Origin: Ifrita kowaldi
Lineage: Eukaryota > Chordata > Aves > Passeriformes > Cinclosomatidae
Direction: 5' to 3'
Assembly (NCBI GenBank): GCA_013398055.1
Contig: VZRS01001512.1
Coordinates: 434,001 to 498,000, forward strand
Length of the DNA stretch: 64,000 nt
Below are positions 1 through 64,000 of this stretch, one piece after another. Position 1 is the first letter of the stretch. Each line of letters begins with the position of its first letter. The notes under the pieces were generated by a model. The model was given only the letters and a program-made list of their open reading frames with translations. It ran no database searches and was not told the DNA's origin. A program made the position numbers and the translations under genes.

Positions 1-3000
1 AGACCAAGTTTTATAAAAGTGTTTTTATTTGTATATAAGACACCTTGTGAATAAGACATTCAATATATTGTCAAACAGTGAGTTTTGTTATTGAAGATAA
101 TTTGAAAGAAGTTTAAAAAACCTGGCTGCCATATTATGCAGAAAATAGCTCAATTTTTATTTTTTTTTTAATTTAATGTATCATTTTATACTTAATTTTT
201 ACTTATGGTAGTGCCCAAAGCTCTACATATAAGGCTCTAATGTGTCAGGCATGTAACAAAACAGCCTTTTCTGTGTACCGTTTACAACTGAATGACAAAA
301 CAGAATATAAGTGTTTTCCAATAGGCAAATAGAGGGAGAATGAGAAGTATGAAAGAGACTTAAGACCTCTGTGAACATTTCACCTAAGGAGAATTTCTAC
401 ATAAAAAGTGAGAAGGGGCAGAAAGTATCTTGGAATGCCTTTTGCACTACACATTTTAAAGGGCATCATATGACAAAGCATGGTGCAGGTCAATAAATTG
501 ATCCTCAAAGTGAAGATCATAAAATCACTAGCAGGGAAAAAAGCCTATATTCTGCATTATGATAACATATAAGAACTGTTATATAGGGGAGAGGTGTTAA
601 TTTATTCTCTTGGCTATAGACAGTTCAGCCTGTAACTGTAGTTTCAACTCTTCATAGCTTTATGTTTCATGTGGTGGTTGCATACTTTTTAAAGACGAAG
701 ATGATTTCTAGAATGCCAGTAAGTTTATTTAGTGGAGTTGGTGAAGTGATTTGCAACCAGTTTTTATTAAAAATGTATTTAAGTGGCCTTGAATTTATTA
801 AATGACCTGTGCATTTAAGGCAGATTGAATTATTTTAAATTACGGTTTCTCCACTAAATAAATTTCTTTTATTTTTGGGCAAGGAAAAAAGAAAGCCAAA
901 GCCTTAAAAACCTTGAATTTTTTGTTTTGTATTGGTTGTTTTGTTAGTAGCATTTTAAGGGAATTAATTTACATATGTATCATTTAGACTAAGGAACTGA
1001 TCACAGCAACTAGTCTCTGATTCAAATACATTCTAATATCCTTCACTGGTTTAATATTGTTTCAAAACTGATCTCACAGCTACAGTTGTGAGAATGTTTT
1101 TTCAAAAAACAAGGCTAGAAATGAGAGAATAGAGTAAGAATTAAACTGTTACACTTTTGTTTTTAAATTGCTTCCTGTATTTGTGCCCTTTTTTAACTAG
1201 AGAGTATAAGTCCACCTGTCTACCTGTAATTATTCAGTGATCTCTTAACACCCATTGCTGGAAAGGGCCATGAAGATCTGTGTAGAACAATTCTTTAGTT
1301 TTTCTTCTGTGGTATCTGTTGGCTTCAAACTATAGCAACTTGAATATCTTGTTTAATTGGAAGTCTGAGTCCTCTCTAAAACCTCATCTTCAGATGTCAT
1401 ATCCAGGAGCATTTAGAATATGACTGAATATGGTTAAACTGAAAAAGCTGAAGCATTCTTCCACTGGCCATTTCTACTGGATATTCAGTGTGCATCTATT
1501 AATGGAAATAGTCTTCGCTCCTAAGATTATGCTGCTTTCCTTGCCACAATATGCTGTCAGTTTTATTGCTTTGGTCAGATGAAAACTGGAAATTTTCTTT
1601 GGGAATTTTTAATATTGTTTGAATTTGTATTAATAATGTATCTTTAATAAGACTGACATTTCTCTGTTCTTTTGTAGTTGTCTCACAAAATTTCTGTCAA
1701 GTTAATTTTGAAGCACTTGGATCATACTGTTAGTTGTATTAAATAATAATAAATTCAGCTGATATAATTACTTACCATCTGAAAATATTGATGTTCAGAG
1801 AAGGCAAAAACATTGGTTTTGATGTGTCTGCAAATTCCACTGTTTATATAGATGCCGGAACAGTTTGGGGACAGCAGTACTTCTGCCTTTATCCATCATT
1901 GTTTTTTACTTCCTTGTTCATCTGAGGCTTGAGAAACAAGGATTGTGCAGTCATTCTTTAGCATTCTCATTAAGTTCAGTAAGTCCTATTTGCTTATTTA
2001 CCTTAAGAGTTTTGCTTCTTTGATTAGGTTGGTTAGGGTATCATTGTTTTGTTTATGTGTATGATTGGAGCAGTTGTCTGCTCCCACCGAGGAACACATT
2101 CTCTTTTGGAGGGAGCTTCATTCCAGATCAGTAATTATTTCCTCACTCTTTTCCATGAGACTGTAATTTCTTAGTATTTATCTGATATTAGAGATTAGAG
2201 AACACCCTGTACTCAGGCTCACTGGATAAGACTGAATTCCAGTTTCTTTCTGAAAGTTTGTAAATCTTCTTCCACTTGTGTACCTGCCAGCTCATATATG
2301 ACTCCACCCATTAATCCCTGTGCAGGACAGATACCCGCTCACTGGAGACACACAGGTACTAACAGAAACTGAAATACTGCCATTTCCTTGAGGCAACAGC
2401 ATCTTAAGAACCTTAGATAAGCCACTCACTGCAGTAAGGAAATTCATCAGCTATGCAGGGAAGAATACACTAGCATTCTATTACAATAACCAGTGATAAT
2501 GGTTTAGCCAGCACTGTTGCTGTCAGTATTGCACGTGTCACCAAAGCACTAGCATTGTCACTAATGACAGATCAGACAGTGGTAGTGTCACTGACAGTTG
2601 CATGTCTTAGTGCGTGTTCTGTGTGTAAAGGTTTTAAAACACAGGGAGTGTTCAGAAAAAGACTGGGAGGAAAGTACAGGTGAGTGTGTGGTTCTGAATT
2701 ATGTGTATCCTGGGATGCAAAGTATTTTGCCAAGACGTAAAAATAAAACCTAATCCTGATTAACCAGGTCTTAAGGCTCCCAATATCATTTTTACCTTGA
2801 ACCCTGTACTGAATTCCTAATTATGCCTGATGGCCTTTCCAGAGGAGACTTCTCAGTTTTTTGAGACTTCCTTTGTACTCATTTCTTTACAGTTGGTTTC
2901 TTTACAGTGAGTGCATACCATGAAAAGACTGGTCTGATTTAAACAGTGTAAAATAACTAATTTTAATAATTTAAATTGGAAGGCCAAAAGATATGATTTT

Positions 3001-4492
3001 GTGTATTTGGTTTTAATTTAGCTTTTCTTTTCCACAATAGATAATTTTTACCTCATTTATGCATCAAAACATACTTACAAATAAATATGCCAGTTGACTT
3101 GTATTTGTTACTTCTACTAGCAAAAGGTCTTCAGCACCTTTACAAGTTCTGTTTCTTATTTAATGAGATTCTTAATTTTTACCCTCTAATGTATTATTAT
3201 TGTTTATGATTGTTAAGATAATGTTGTACAAAAAGGAATTTAAATTTGTGAACTGTTTAATGGAGAATATATCAGTGCTTTATATACATTTTGCTCTAAA
3301 CTTGGTTGGTTTAAAGTGCCTGCATATTGACAACAGTTGGAGAACTATGATGTATTTTAGTTCATCATGGTGCAGATTTTTTCAAAGTTAACTTAAAAAC
3401 AGATCACCACTTACTTAGATCAAGTTTTTTTAATAATTGTGAGTGACTTAATTTTAAATAAACAGTGCATTCTTTTCAGGGCCAAGAACTTCCCCAAATT
3501 TGGCACTATCCCATGATGAGGTGTAATCTCCTTTACATTTGCTGTTTTTAGTAGCAGAGATGACTTTGTCTGCAGACATTACTGAAAAAGAAGAGCGACG
3601 GATGTAAATCACGTGCCTGTGCCACCAGGGCTCACACAAAGGCCCTGTCTGTCTTGGCTGAGCCATTGTGAGAGGAACGGGCACCATGGAGTCTCTCACT
3701 GTATGACTTTTCTTCCAAGATTTGCAGGGGCTAGGACCACCTTTTCAAGCATGCAGTAGGTCAAAACAGGAATCTTGCATCTGTTAGTGTCTTTATTTTT
3801 ATTAATCTCTGTTAGTTGATAAGAATGAATGCATAACTGAAAGAAGTGAATGCTAGAATTTCAGGGACTGCATCTTTTTTCACAGTCTTGTACCCATCCA
3901 TGTGTAAGGTTTTTTTAAGCCGTAACTTTGTTTTTAAGTTATATCTGCTACTTGTCTCAGATGTTTTCAGAAGTCTGCACTCTGATTTGTCATGAGGAAC
4001 AGGTTCCAAAGCTGTGTATCATTTTGATTTTTATCTGCATCTTGGGGAAGCCTGAATTACCAATTAGAAAAACTGAAGTTCAGCAAAAATCCTCCAGCAG
4101 AAACCAGTTGCTTTGCCTCCTACAACTCAGAGAAAGAAATCTTATTGTATACTTTAAGTAGGGAGTAGAATAGGGTTCATATGCACTTGACACTAACCAT
4201 GCTTAAAAGAGCTTTAAGCAGGCAAAAATCGCATGCTGGATTTCAGACATGAAATTTGACAGTGGAGGTTTAAATAAAACCTGGCTCTCAAGAATGATGC
4301 TTTTAATCCTTTGTACACCCACTTACTTTCTCAAGCAGCTGTCCATTCAGTTTTAGATTGTTTCTGACTGCCAGCATTAAAAGCATGTACTGCTGTTTTA
4401 GTATCCAACATGTGTGATTACAGTGGGGCGAATCATTAGCCACACACTATTTTTCCACTTGGTATCTTCAGCTGTGGAAATGAAATGGTTGT
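1..4492. other. Intergenic DNA, no gene seen
   Basis: AT-rich sequence with only short chance open frames. The one structure I noted is a 14-bp inverted repeat at 724-737 and 849-862. A somewhat GC-richer patch lies at about 3580-3690, without a recognisable product. Confidence 0.75.
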
Positions 4493-4793
4493 AGAATCAT
4501 AGAATCATCAAGATTGGAAGGGACCTACACGATCATCCAGTCCAACCATACGTCCAGGACTACTACTGTCAGCCCTAAACCACTAAACTACATTGCCTAG
4601 TGCCAGGTCCAGATGCCTGTTGAACACCTCCAGGGATGGTGACTCCACCACCTCCCTGGGCAACCTGATACTATGCTTGACCACCCTAATAGTGAAAATT
4701 TTTTTCTAATATCAGAATCTCTCCAGTCTCAGCTTAAGGTCATTTCCTTTTGTCCTCTCATACTGATACCTTTGAAGAAATTGTGCACCCTTG
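4493..4793 (-). mobile_element. CR1 LINE 3' fragment (minus strand)
   Basis: It begins with the reverse complement of the CR1 3' octamer tail (GAATCATAGAATCAT), then GGAAGGGACC and CAGTCCAACC, and continues with the diverged CR1 3' region to about 4793. It is the only clear transposon in the intergenic left part. Confidence 0.88.
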
Positions 4794-7700
4794 TCTAGAT
4801 TAGTTGATCAAAGGCATTTTAAATCTAGAGATCTTTGCAGTTTTGCACTGTCTACTACTTAATTCAGCTGGACTTTTCATGAATTATAAAAAGGGTATTC
4901 CATCCTGTATTCCATCAATCCTTGATTTTGAAAGCAGAATTGGAAATCAAAATGCTTCTGATGATGTTCTGGTTGGTGAAAGCTTGACAGGTTTTTGTCC
5001 CTGCAGCTGAAAATGTTATGTATCTAATTTAGCCCATGAACAGCAAGAGATTTGGGTTTCAGTTTTGACCTGCACATAAGCCTGTGCTATGTGTTGGTGT
5101 TTGTTATCCTAATTTGAATTAAGTCTTCATTGTTCTACAGAACAAGAAATATTAGTGCATGCTGAGGCCAGTGATCCATTTTATCTGCAATGGTGTGGTG
5201 GTTTTGTACCTTCATATATATGGAAACTGTATTGCTATGCTCTTTCCTCTAGGCTTGTTTGATGCATGAGAAGCAGAGGTATTCATTAAATAGAGAGGGA
5301 ATATACTTCTGTCAGTAGAGTGGAATTACAGGCTGTCAGTTTATCCTTAGTACTATTTCATCTGTTCGATGGGATTCCACAGTGCAGGCTTTTACAGACA
5401 TTATCTGCAGAAAGAAATACTGCTCCTCACCTTTGAGAACAGAAACCGTGAAATCGTGGACAGTGACTGCAACAATAATGAGCTCTCCCTTTCACACAGG
5501 CAACAGTGTAACAGATTTCGTGAGCAGGTATGTTATTGTAACTGTAGATATGCTCAGAAAAAGTCTATCATCAAACTGATGGTATTCCATGGACAGCAAA
5601 TCACATTACAGATTTATTTGCCTTGAATATTGAAATGTCAGTGTTCCAAGAAATTTGAGTTCAGCTTCATTATGAGGTGTTGTACTGTTGGAGCATTTGT
5701 ACACATACACAATTTCTAGTTTCATACACAACATAAGACAAAATGAATTCTGGCTAGAATTGTCTCAGGAGGGTAGAAAGCTAGCATAATGTCTCTCTGT
5801 TTCTTCAGCTTCTTATTCTACTCCTAGACCTACTGACCAGAGAGAGTGAATAACAGTAGGAAACAAAGGTCAATTAATGGTACACAAATCTGAAGTTATA
5901 TTACCTGAAAGCCCATACGTTTGCTTCTTTGAGTGTTGTTGTCAAATTACTCCTCAGAGGTAGAAGAAATTCTGTCTATAGATAGGAAAAATGTTATTTT
6001 TAAGATAGTCTTAACCCTATCAATGAAGCAAATTCTTAGTTTGATACATTCCACAAAACTTTTTTTCTTTATTCCAAGGCTTATGATTTTATGATGCATC
6101 ATGTTGAATTGTTTTTATCTTCTGCAAGGTGGTTTTCCTCTTGGCCTTTCGTCATCTAATGTGACATTGAAGAGCTCTTAAAAAATGGGGGGGGGGGCTT
6201 GCAACCGTTGTTACCAGGAGGAGATTCCACTCCTGCATTTGGCAACTTAATACCCTTTGTGCCAGTCTTAACCACAGAGTTCTACCTTCAACAGAATTAC
6301 ACTTGCAATAGTGGAATTGGTTAGTGTTGCATTAGAAAATAGTAAGCTTACAGCCTCTTCTGGCTCCCATTTTTATACAACTCAACCCAAATGCAAAGTA
6401 ATGTTGACACCCCATCTTAAAAATATTTTTCTGAAGTTTGCTTGGGCTTCTGTTTAAAACAATCCTTCTGTCATAACCAATCAGCTCTGGAAAAGTAGAA
6501 AATTAATTTCATGGATGTTTCAGTCAGGAACACAAAATCCTTTCAAACTGTCTTCACATCAGTCTCCTTAGCAACCTCTCTGGTGCTTCACAGGGTTAAA
6601 GTGTCTTCTTTGTAAGACCATTCAAATTAATTGTTGTGTAATAAATGTTAATCTTGTATCATATGGCTGAACTCAGAGAGTGCACCAAATGTTTTAGAAT
6701 GGATGCTCATTTGATATGTTGGATGTGAGGACTATCAGTATTTTTTTAATGTGAAAACTTAGGGCATGTCTCCAGGCACAAGGCATTGCAAAATAGTGTA
6801 GCAGTAGCTATTCTGCATGAGCTCCTTCACATAGACACATTTATTCTGTGTTATGAGAGCTTTTCTTCTGCTTTGCTTAATCTACATCACTCTTAGCTTG
6901 ACATAAAAGGGTTTACACAGAAAGCTATTGTGGAATATCTGTTATTTCCTCTGTACATACAATCCTATGCAGAGAAACACTATAAGCAGTTTGTGTGGAA
7001 ATTCAGAAGGCTGGATTTTAGCAATTGATTAAATGATTTATTACCATTAATAAATACCAGTATTACAGGTTAAAATGCCTGAATTTTATGACAAGAAGGT
7101 TGCTATTAGAGTTCTCTCAAAATTAGAAAAAAAAATCCAGTATTACCAATGGAATAACACTGAAGAATGGGAAAAATTTTCTAAAGGGTAAAGTGGCTGA
7201 AACTGTCTAACAGTTCTGAAATTACAACTATTTTGAGAATTAATATTTATCAGAGAATAATTATTTAAAACTAGTTTCAAAACCACTGGCAGTGACAAGT
7301 TGTAGTTTCCAAACATACAGCTTGAAGACTATGGCATTTGAGGGATGGGACATCTTCCTTGCAGTGCAGATTTCAGTTTCTTTTCTGATTGATTGTTGGG
7401 AGGGATTTACACAAGTCTGCTGTTTCTTTTTTAAGTGCACTGAGACTATGGAGGGATGGGGTGGGTATTCTACTATGAACCTCCTGTTTGTTCTGTCTGT
7501 ACATGTTTTGAGTATCAGCTGTCAATTAATACACGTTGCTGATCAGAAACCAGATTCTAATCCAAGTTCCTGTTAGTATCTGTTTACAACATAATGAAAA
7601 GCAACAAGAGAGATTGAAAGATGTAGCACCAAATGCACTCTAATGTGATGGTAAGGACACTTTGCAGAAAAAAAATTGGGTTAATCACCTTAGGAAGAAG

Positions 7701-10354
7701 CAAGAATCAAAGCCTGTCTCAAGCATTCACAGCTACTACTCAAAAAAAACTGGATTTTGAATCATTTTACAGTGGTACCTATGGTAGCCATTTCTTTTGT
7801 TTCCTTATATGCCAAGTATGTGTCATTTCAGTGTGAATTAATGGGGAATTCTGAGAGAAAAATGGGAGAGAAACTGAAACAGAAAACTGAAGATAATTTC
7901 TTATAGGCTTTTTGTGGTCACTTAAGTAGAAAACTGAAAGGTCTATGAAGAGAGAAATATATTAAAGATATAGGTTAGTGTTTGGGCTTGTAATTGTTTT
8001 GTTTGTTTGTTTCAATATTACACATTGTGATAACAGTGGATTATGGCTAGTGCATGACATCCGAAGACTGCGTAACAGAGAAATCAAATATTAGCCTCAG
8101 CATTTGTGCAAGGCTTCTGTCTTCAAAGAACTTCTGTAATCTTAACATATATAGATGAAGTGTGTCAAATTCAGTTCTGCTGCATTTTGCTGATCAAGTG
8201 GGATGAACCAGGCTGTTTTGGAGGGTAGTATTCATGTCTCTGGTATTTTGTTTAACATTGATTCTGATTTCTTTTCTATACAAGAAGATTCTAGCTTGGG
8301 GAAAACAGATAGTAGAAAACAAGGCAAAGCATACATATATAAATGCAAAGCATACAGAAATAAACAATTTTCTGGGTTTTTTTCTGTAATGCTTTCAATC
8401 TGAAGGTTTTTTTCTTGTCTCAGTCAAATTATTTTGACTTCTTTTGCTTCCTTACATAACTTGAAGGACTAGAGATAGGTTCCTCCTCAGGTTTCATACA
8501 GGTTTCATATATGGAAGCTAAAGGAGACCCCTCGTCTTGCAGAATACCTTCTCATCTTGATAATGTCTCATAAATTATTCTCACCTATCTTGGAGGATGA
8601 TCATATAAAGCACTTAGATGCCTGCACTTGAGGTCTTCTGTAGAGGCTCCCGTTCATACTTCAATTTGTAGGCCTTTTTCTGTCCTTTCCACTGCAGAAA
8701 GTGGAAATTCTTACCAGGATTGAATTCTAGTTACATTCTTGGAAAGGAAGCCTGCATTCTTCTTAGTTATGGATCCATGGCATGCTTCTCTACCTGCTCT
8801 TTCCTGTTCTGTCTCTCAACCTTCCTTTCTGATCACTTCCCTTGTTTTCCATCTTTAATGTTGTTCTTCTTTAGCACACTTGGGTTTTCCAATATTAGAC
8901 AGATAGAATCCTTGTGTCATAATTTCTGAATAGTAACTTTTGAAGCTCTAATCAAGTTCAAACAAACTTGACAGAAGTGGCACAGAAGTCTCAAAGAAAA
9001 ATCAGGTTTCTACAACCTTATTGCTAAGGCACAGTTAGGTGCATGAGGCCCACATTAGCTCTTCCTTGATTTGCTGGACTTCAGCTTTCTTGTGTTCCAG
9101 CTATGCATGCATCCCAGAAAGATGTCTCCTGCCCACACAGTGTGAGCCATTAGCATCAGTTTTAATGGTCTGGGTCAAAATCCTTGTTTTGACATGTTCC
9201 TGTACTAGAGAGAAACAAGTGGAGATTCACCCTGATCACAAAAATCTCATGGAAATCTTGTGCCCATTCTTTCCTAGTAAGTGGTGGCATGTCTTTATGT
9301 ATCTACCTTACTGACTTCATCTTGTTTAGGGGCTGTGAACTCTCAAGAGGTGCTCAGCTTTTGCAGTCTCCCAAAAAGTCCTGTGATAACTACAGCAGTT
9401 GCTAAAATAGAAGAGCTTAATAAATATATCCCATTACTGGTTTTTTTTTTCATAAGCTGTTTTTGTTCTCTCCATTGATTTTATCTTGTATGCTATGCAG
9501 CATACTTCTCTGCACATTTCTCTACTCCTTACTCCAGTGTGCATTCTTTCCTGGTTCATCAAAAAGTCTCTTTCACTGTCCTCATCTGCATATGTAGTAT
9601 AAGTACACTTCCTGTCTTCTTGCCTATGATGGCTCCTTTTGCTGTTTTGTTGGAGACAATGCAATACTGATTTTATCTGCTTCAAGAATAGCATCACATA
9701 GTAATAGAAGGAAAATTAGCTAAGAACACTTCTTAGCACCTTAGACTGGACAGGTGACTGTCAGTGTTGGGGAGGTGAGACAGAAGAGCCACATAGCAAA
9801 TAACCTGGGATGTACCCTTAGGAGTCAGTATTGCTCCCTGTCCTGAATGCCTCTGAACAGTTGTTACGGCTGAGATGTGTAATGTTAAAACTGAGTACTG
9901 TACTGCAGCAGAAGCAGTATAAACTAGTTTTCATGTCAAGTGAGGTGCTTACAAACTCAGTGACTAAAAGTAAGATAATAAAAACCAGGGAATTACTGGC
10001 TTTCATTTTCCCGTTTTAGACCAGTTTTAAACAGCATGTATTCTTTCTCCTGTTAGTATAGGTATAATACATTAAAATAATTATATACATACATGTGTAA
10101 TGCATATTTTACATATATACATATGTATATATGTATCTAAATTGTTAATTTTAACCCGAGATCTCTCTTGATATATTTTGGGGCTGAGTTTAAGATATGG
10201 TAGGTATTCAAAACAGTTTCTTTTGAGTTTGCACTCCCCAGCCTCCCCCTCCTTCCCCGCGTACTTGGTCCTGTTCCCTCTTTACACGTGGAATTGGGAA
10301 CATCTGAGATCTGCTCAGTACTCAGACAAATGACGTAGAAGTGCAGCAGGTACC
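4794..10354. other. Intergenic DNA upstream of TNPO1, no gene seen
   Basis: AT-rich, without recognisable exons or repeats except a 10-G run at 6188-6197 and a TA-rich tract at 10080-10140. The short open frames resemble no family I know. Confidence 0.75.
10110..10135. repeat. Perfect 26-bp AT-rich palindrome
   Basis: The tract of alternating purine and pyrimidine centred on CATATG reads identically on both strands over 26 bases. It lies about 220 bases upstream of the CpG island edge. Confidence 0.9.
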
Positions 10355-10945
10355 ACGTTCGTGACACGGGGGTCTGCTTTCGCGCCCGCACTTCTCCGTG
10401 GGAAGGCGGGAGCCTCTGCACTCGCTGCCGGGGGCTGTCCCAGGGGGGGCTGGGCCGCGCCCGAGGCGCCCCTTCGCCCCTCGCCTGTCGCGTTCGCTGG
10501 AGGTTTCCGTCTATTCTCGGGTGGGCGGCATGGGCTCCCCGTTTCTCGTCGGCCAGGATTGAGGTGCTCGCGTTCTGTCGCCCGTAGGCTGCTGGCAGTG
10601 TGGGACGCACCGGGGAAAGGCGGACGGCGGCGCCGGCGGCCCCGAGGCGGCCCGGGCGGGCGGAGCCGTGCCCGGCGCTAGGACCCAGCAGGACGCGAGG
10701 CGGCTCTTCGGGCCGGATCACAAATTCGTCGTGACTCAGTCTCTGCTCGGCGCGGAGGCAGCGGGAGCAGGTCGGTGTCCTACGTCTATCCGGCGGCTGC
10801 TGGGGTGCGGGGGGACAGGAGAGCCGGAGCGGACCGGGCACTGCCGCGCCCCTTCCCTGGCCCGGCCTTCATTCCTCTCCGCCCGCCCCCGCCCGGGCCC
10901 TGCCGCGCCGCCAACCGCGGCCGCCTGTTGTCTGCTGTTTTCCAG

Positions 10946-64000
<53,055 letters not shown>

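Noticed and set aside
3454..3699. 81-residue antisense frame in a slightly GC-richer patch
   Set aside because: No recognisable domain, no splice or promoter context, and a length well within chance.
5190..5201. ATGGTGTGG as a possible MVW first exon
   Set aside because: It is followed by TGG and not by G|GT, lies 5 kb outside the CpG island in AT-rich DNA, and cannot give the needed split codon.
10598..10606. GTGTGGGAC (V-W-D) as a possible first exon of TNPO1
   Set aside because: There is no ATG before GTG and no GT donor after the G of the Asp codon.

Overview
This window is vertebrate nuclear DNA, almost certainly from a bird. It has long introns with consensus splice sites, one CpG island, many CR1 LINE fragments in both orientations (3' ends with the ATTCTATG-type octamer), and an LTR that resembles a family I remember from bird genomes. 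I cannot name the species. From established synteny (human 5q13 corresponds to the avian Z), the locus is probably Z-linked, but nothing in the window proves that.

The only gene I can support is TNPO1 (transportin-1, karyopherin beta-2) on the + strand. I place 23 coding exons between 10946 and 64000. Every intron obeys GT-AG and every exon-exon phase closes. The exons carry 2683 coding bases. Adding the 10 bases expected from an unseen first exon (MVW plus one base) and one base cut off at the right edge gives 898 codons, the length of the long human isoform. All PY-NLS contact residues I could check sit exactly 8 positions beyond their numbering in the 890-residue form.

Layout. 1-10350: AT-rich intergenic DNA with one CR1 fragment and no gene seen. 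10355-11700: CpG island and promoter region holding coding exon 2, interrupted by a 24-N gap over the codons around the internal start. 11065-13737: a U12-type (minor spliceosome) intron with perfect donor and branch-site matches. 13814-34384: a 20.6 kb intron holding most of the mobile DNA, including a CR1 copy expanded into two minisatellite arrays (25 x 74 bp and 13 x 147 bp), an LTR with a CR1 nested in it, and several other CR1 pieces. 34385-64000: the remaining 21 coding exons at short intervals, with one + strand CR1. The window stops two bases into the last sense codon; the stop codon and 3' UTR lie outside.

I found no new multi-gene system. The items most worth a second look are the U12 intron, the composite CR1 minisatellite, the assembly gap over the N-terminus, and the unusual 3' splice site before exon 21.
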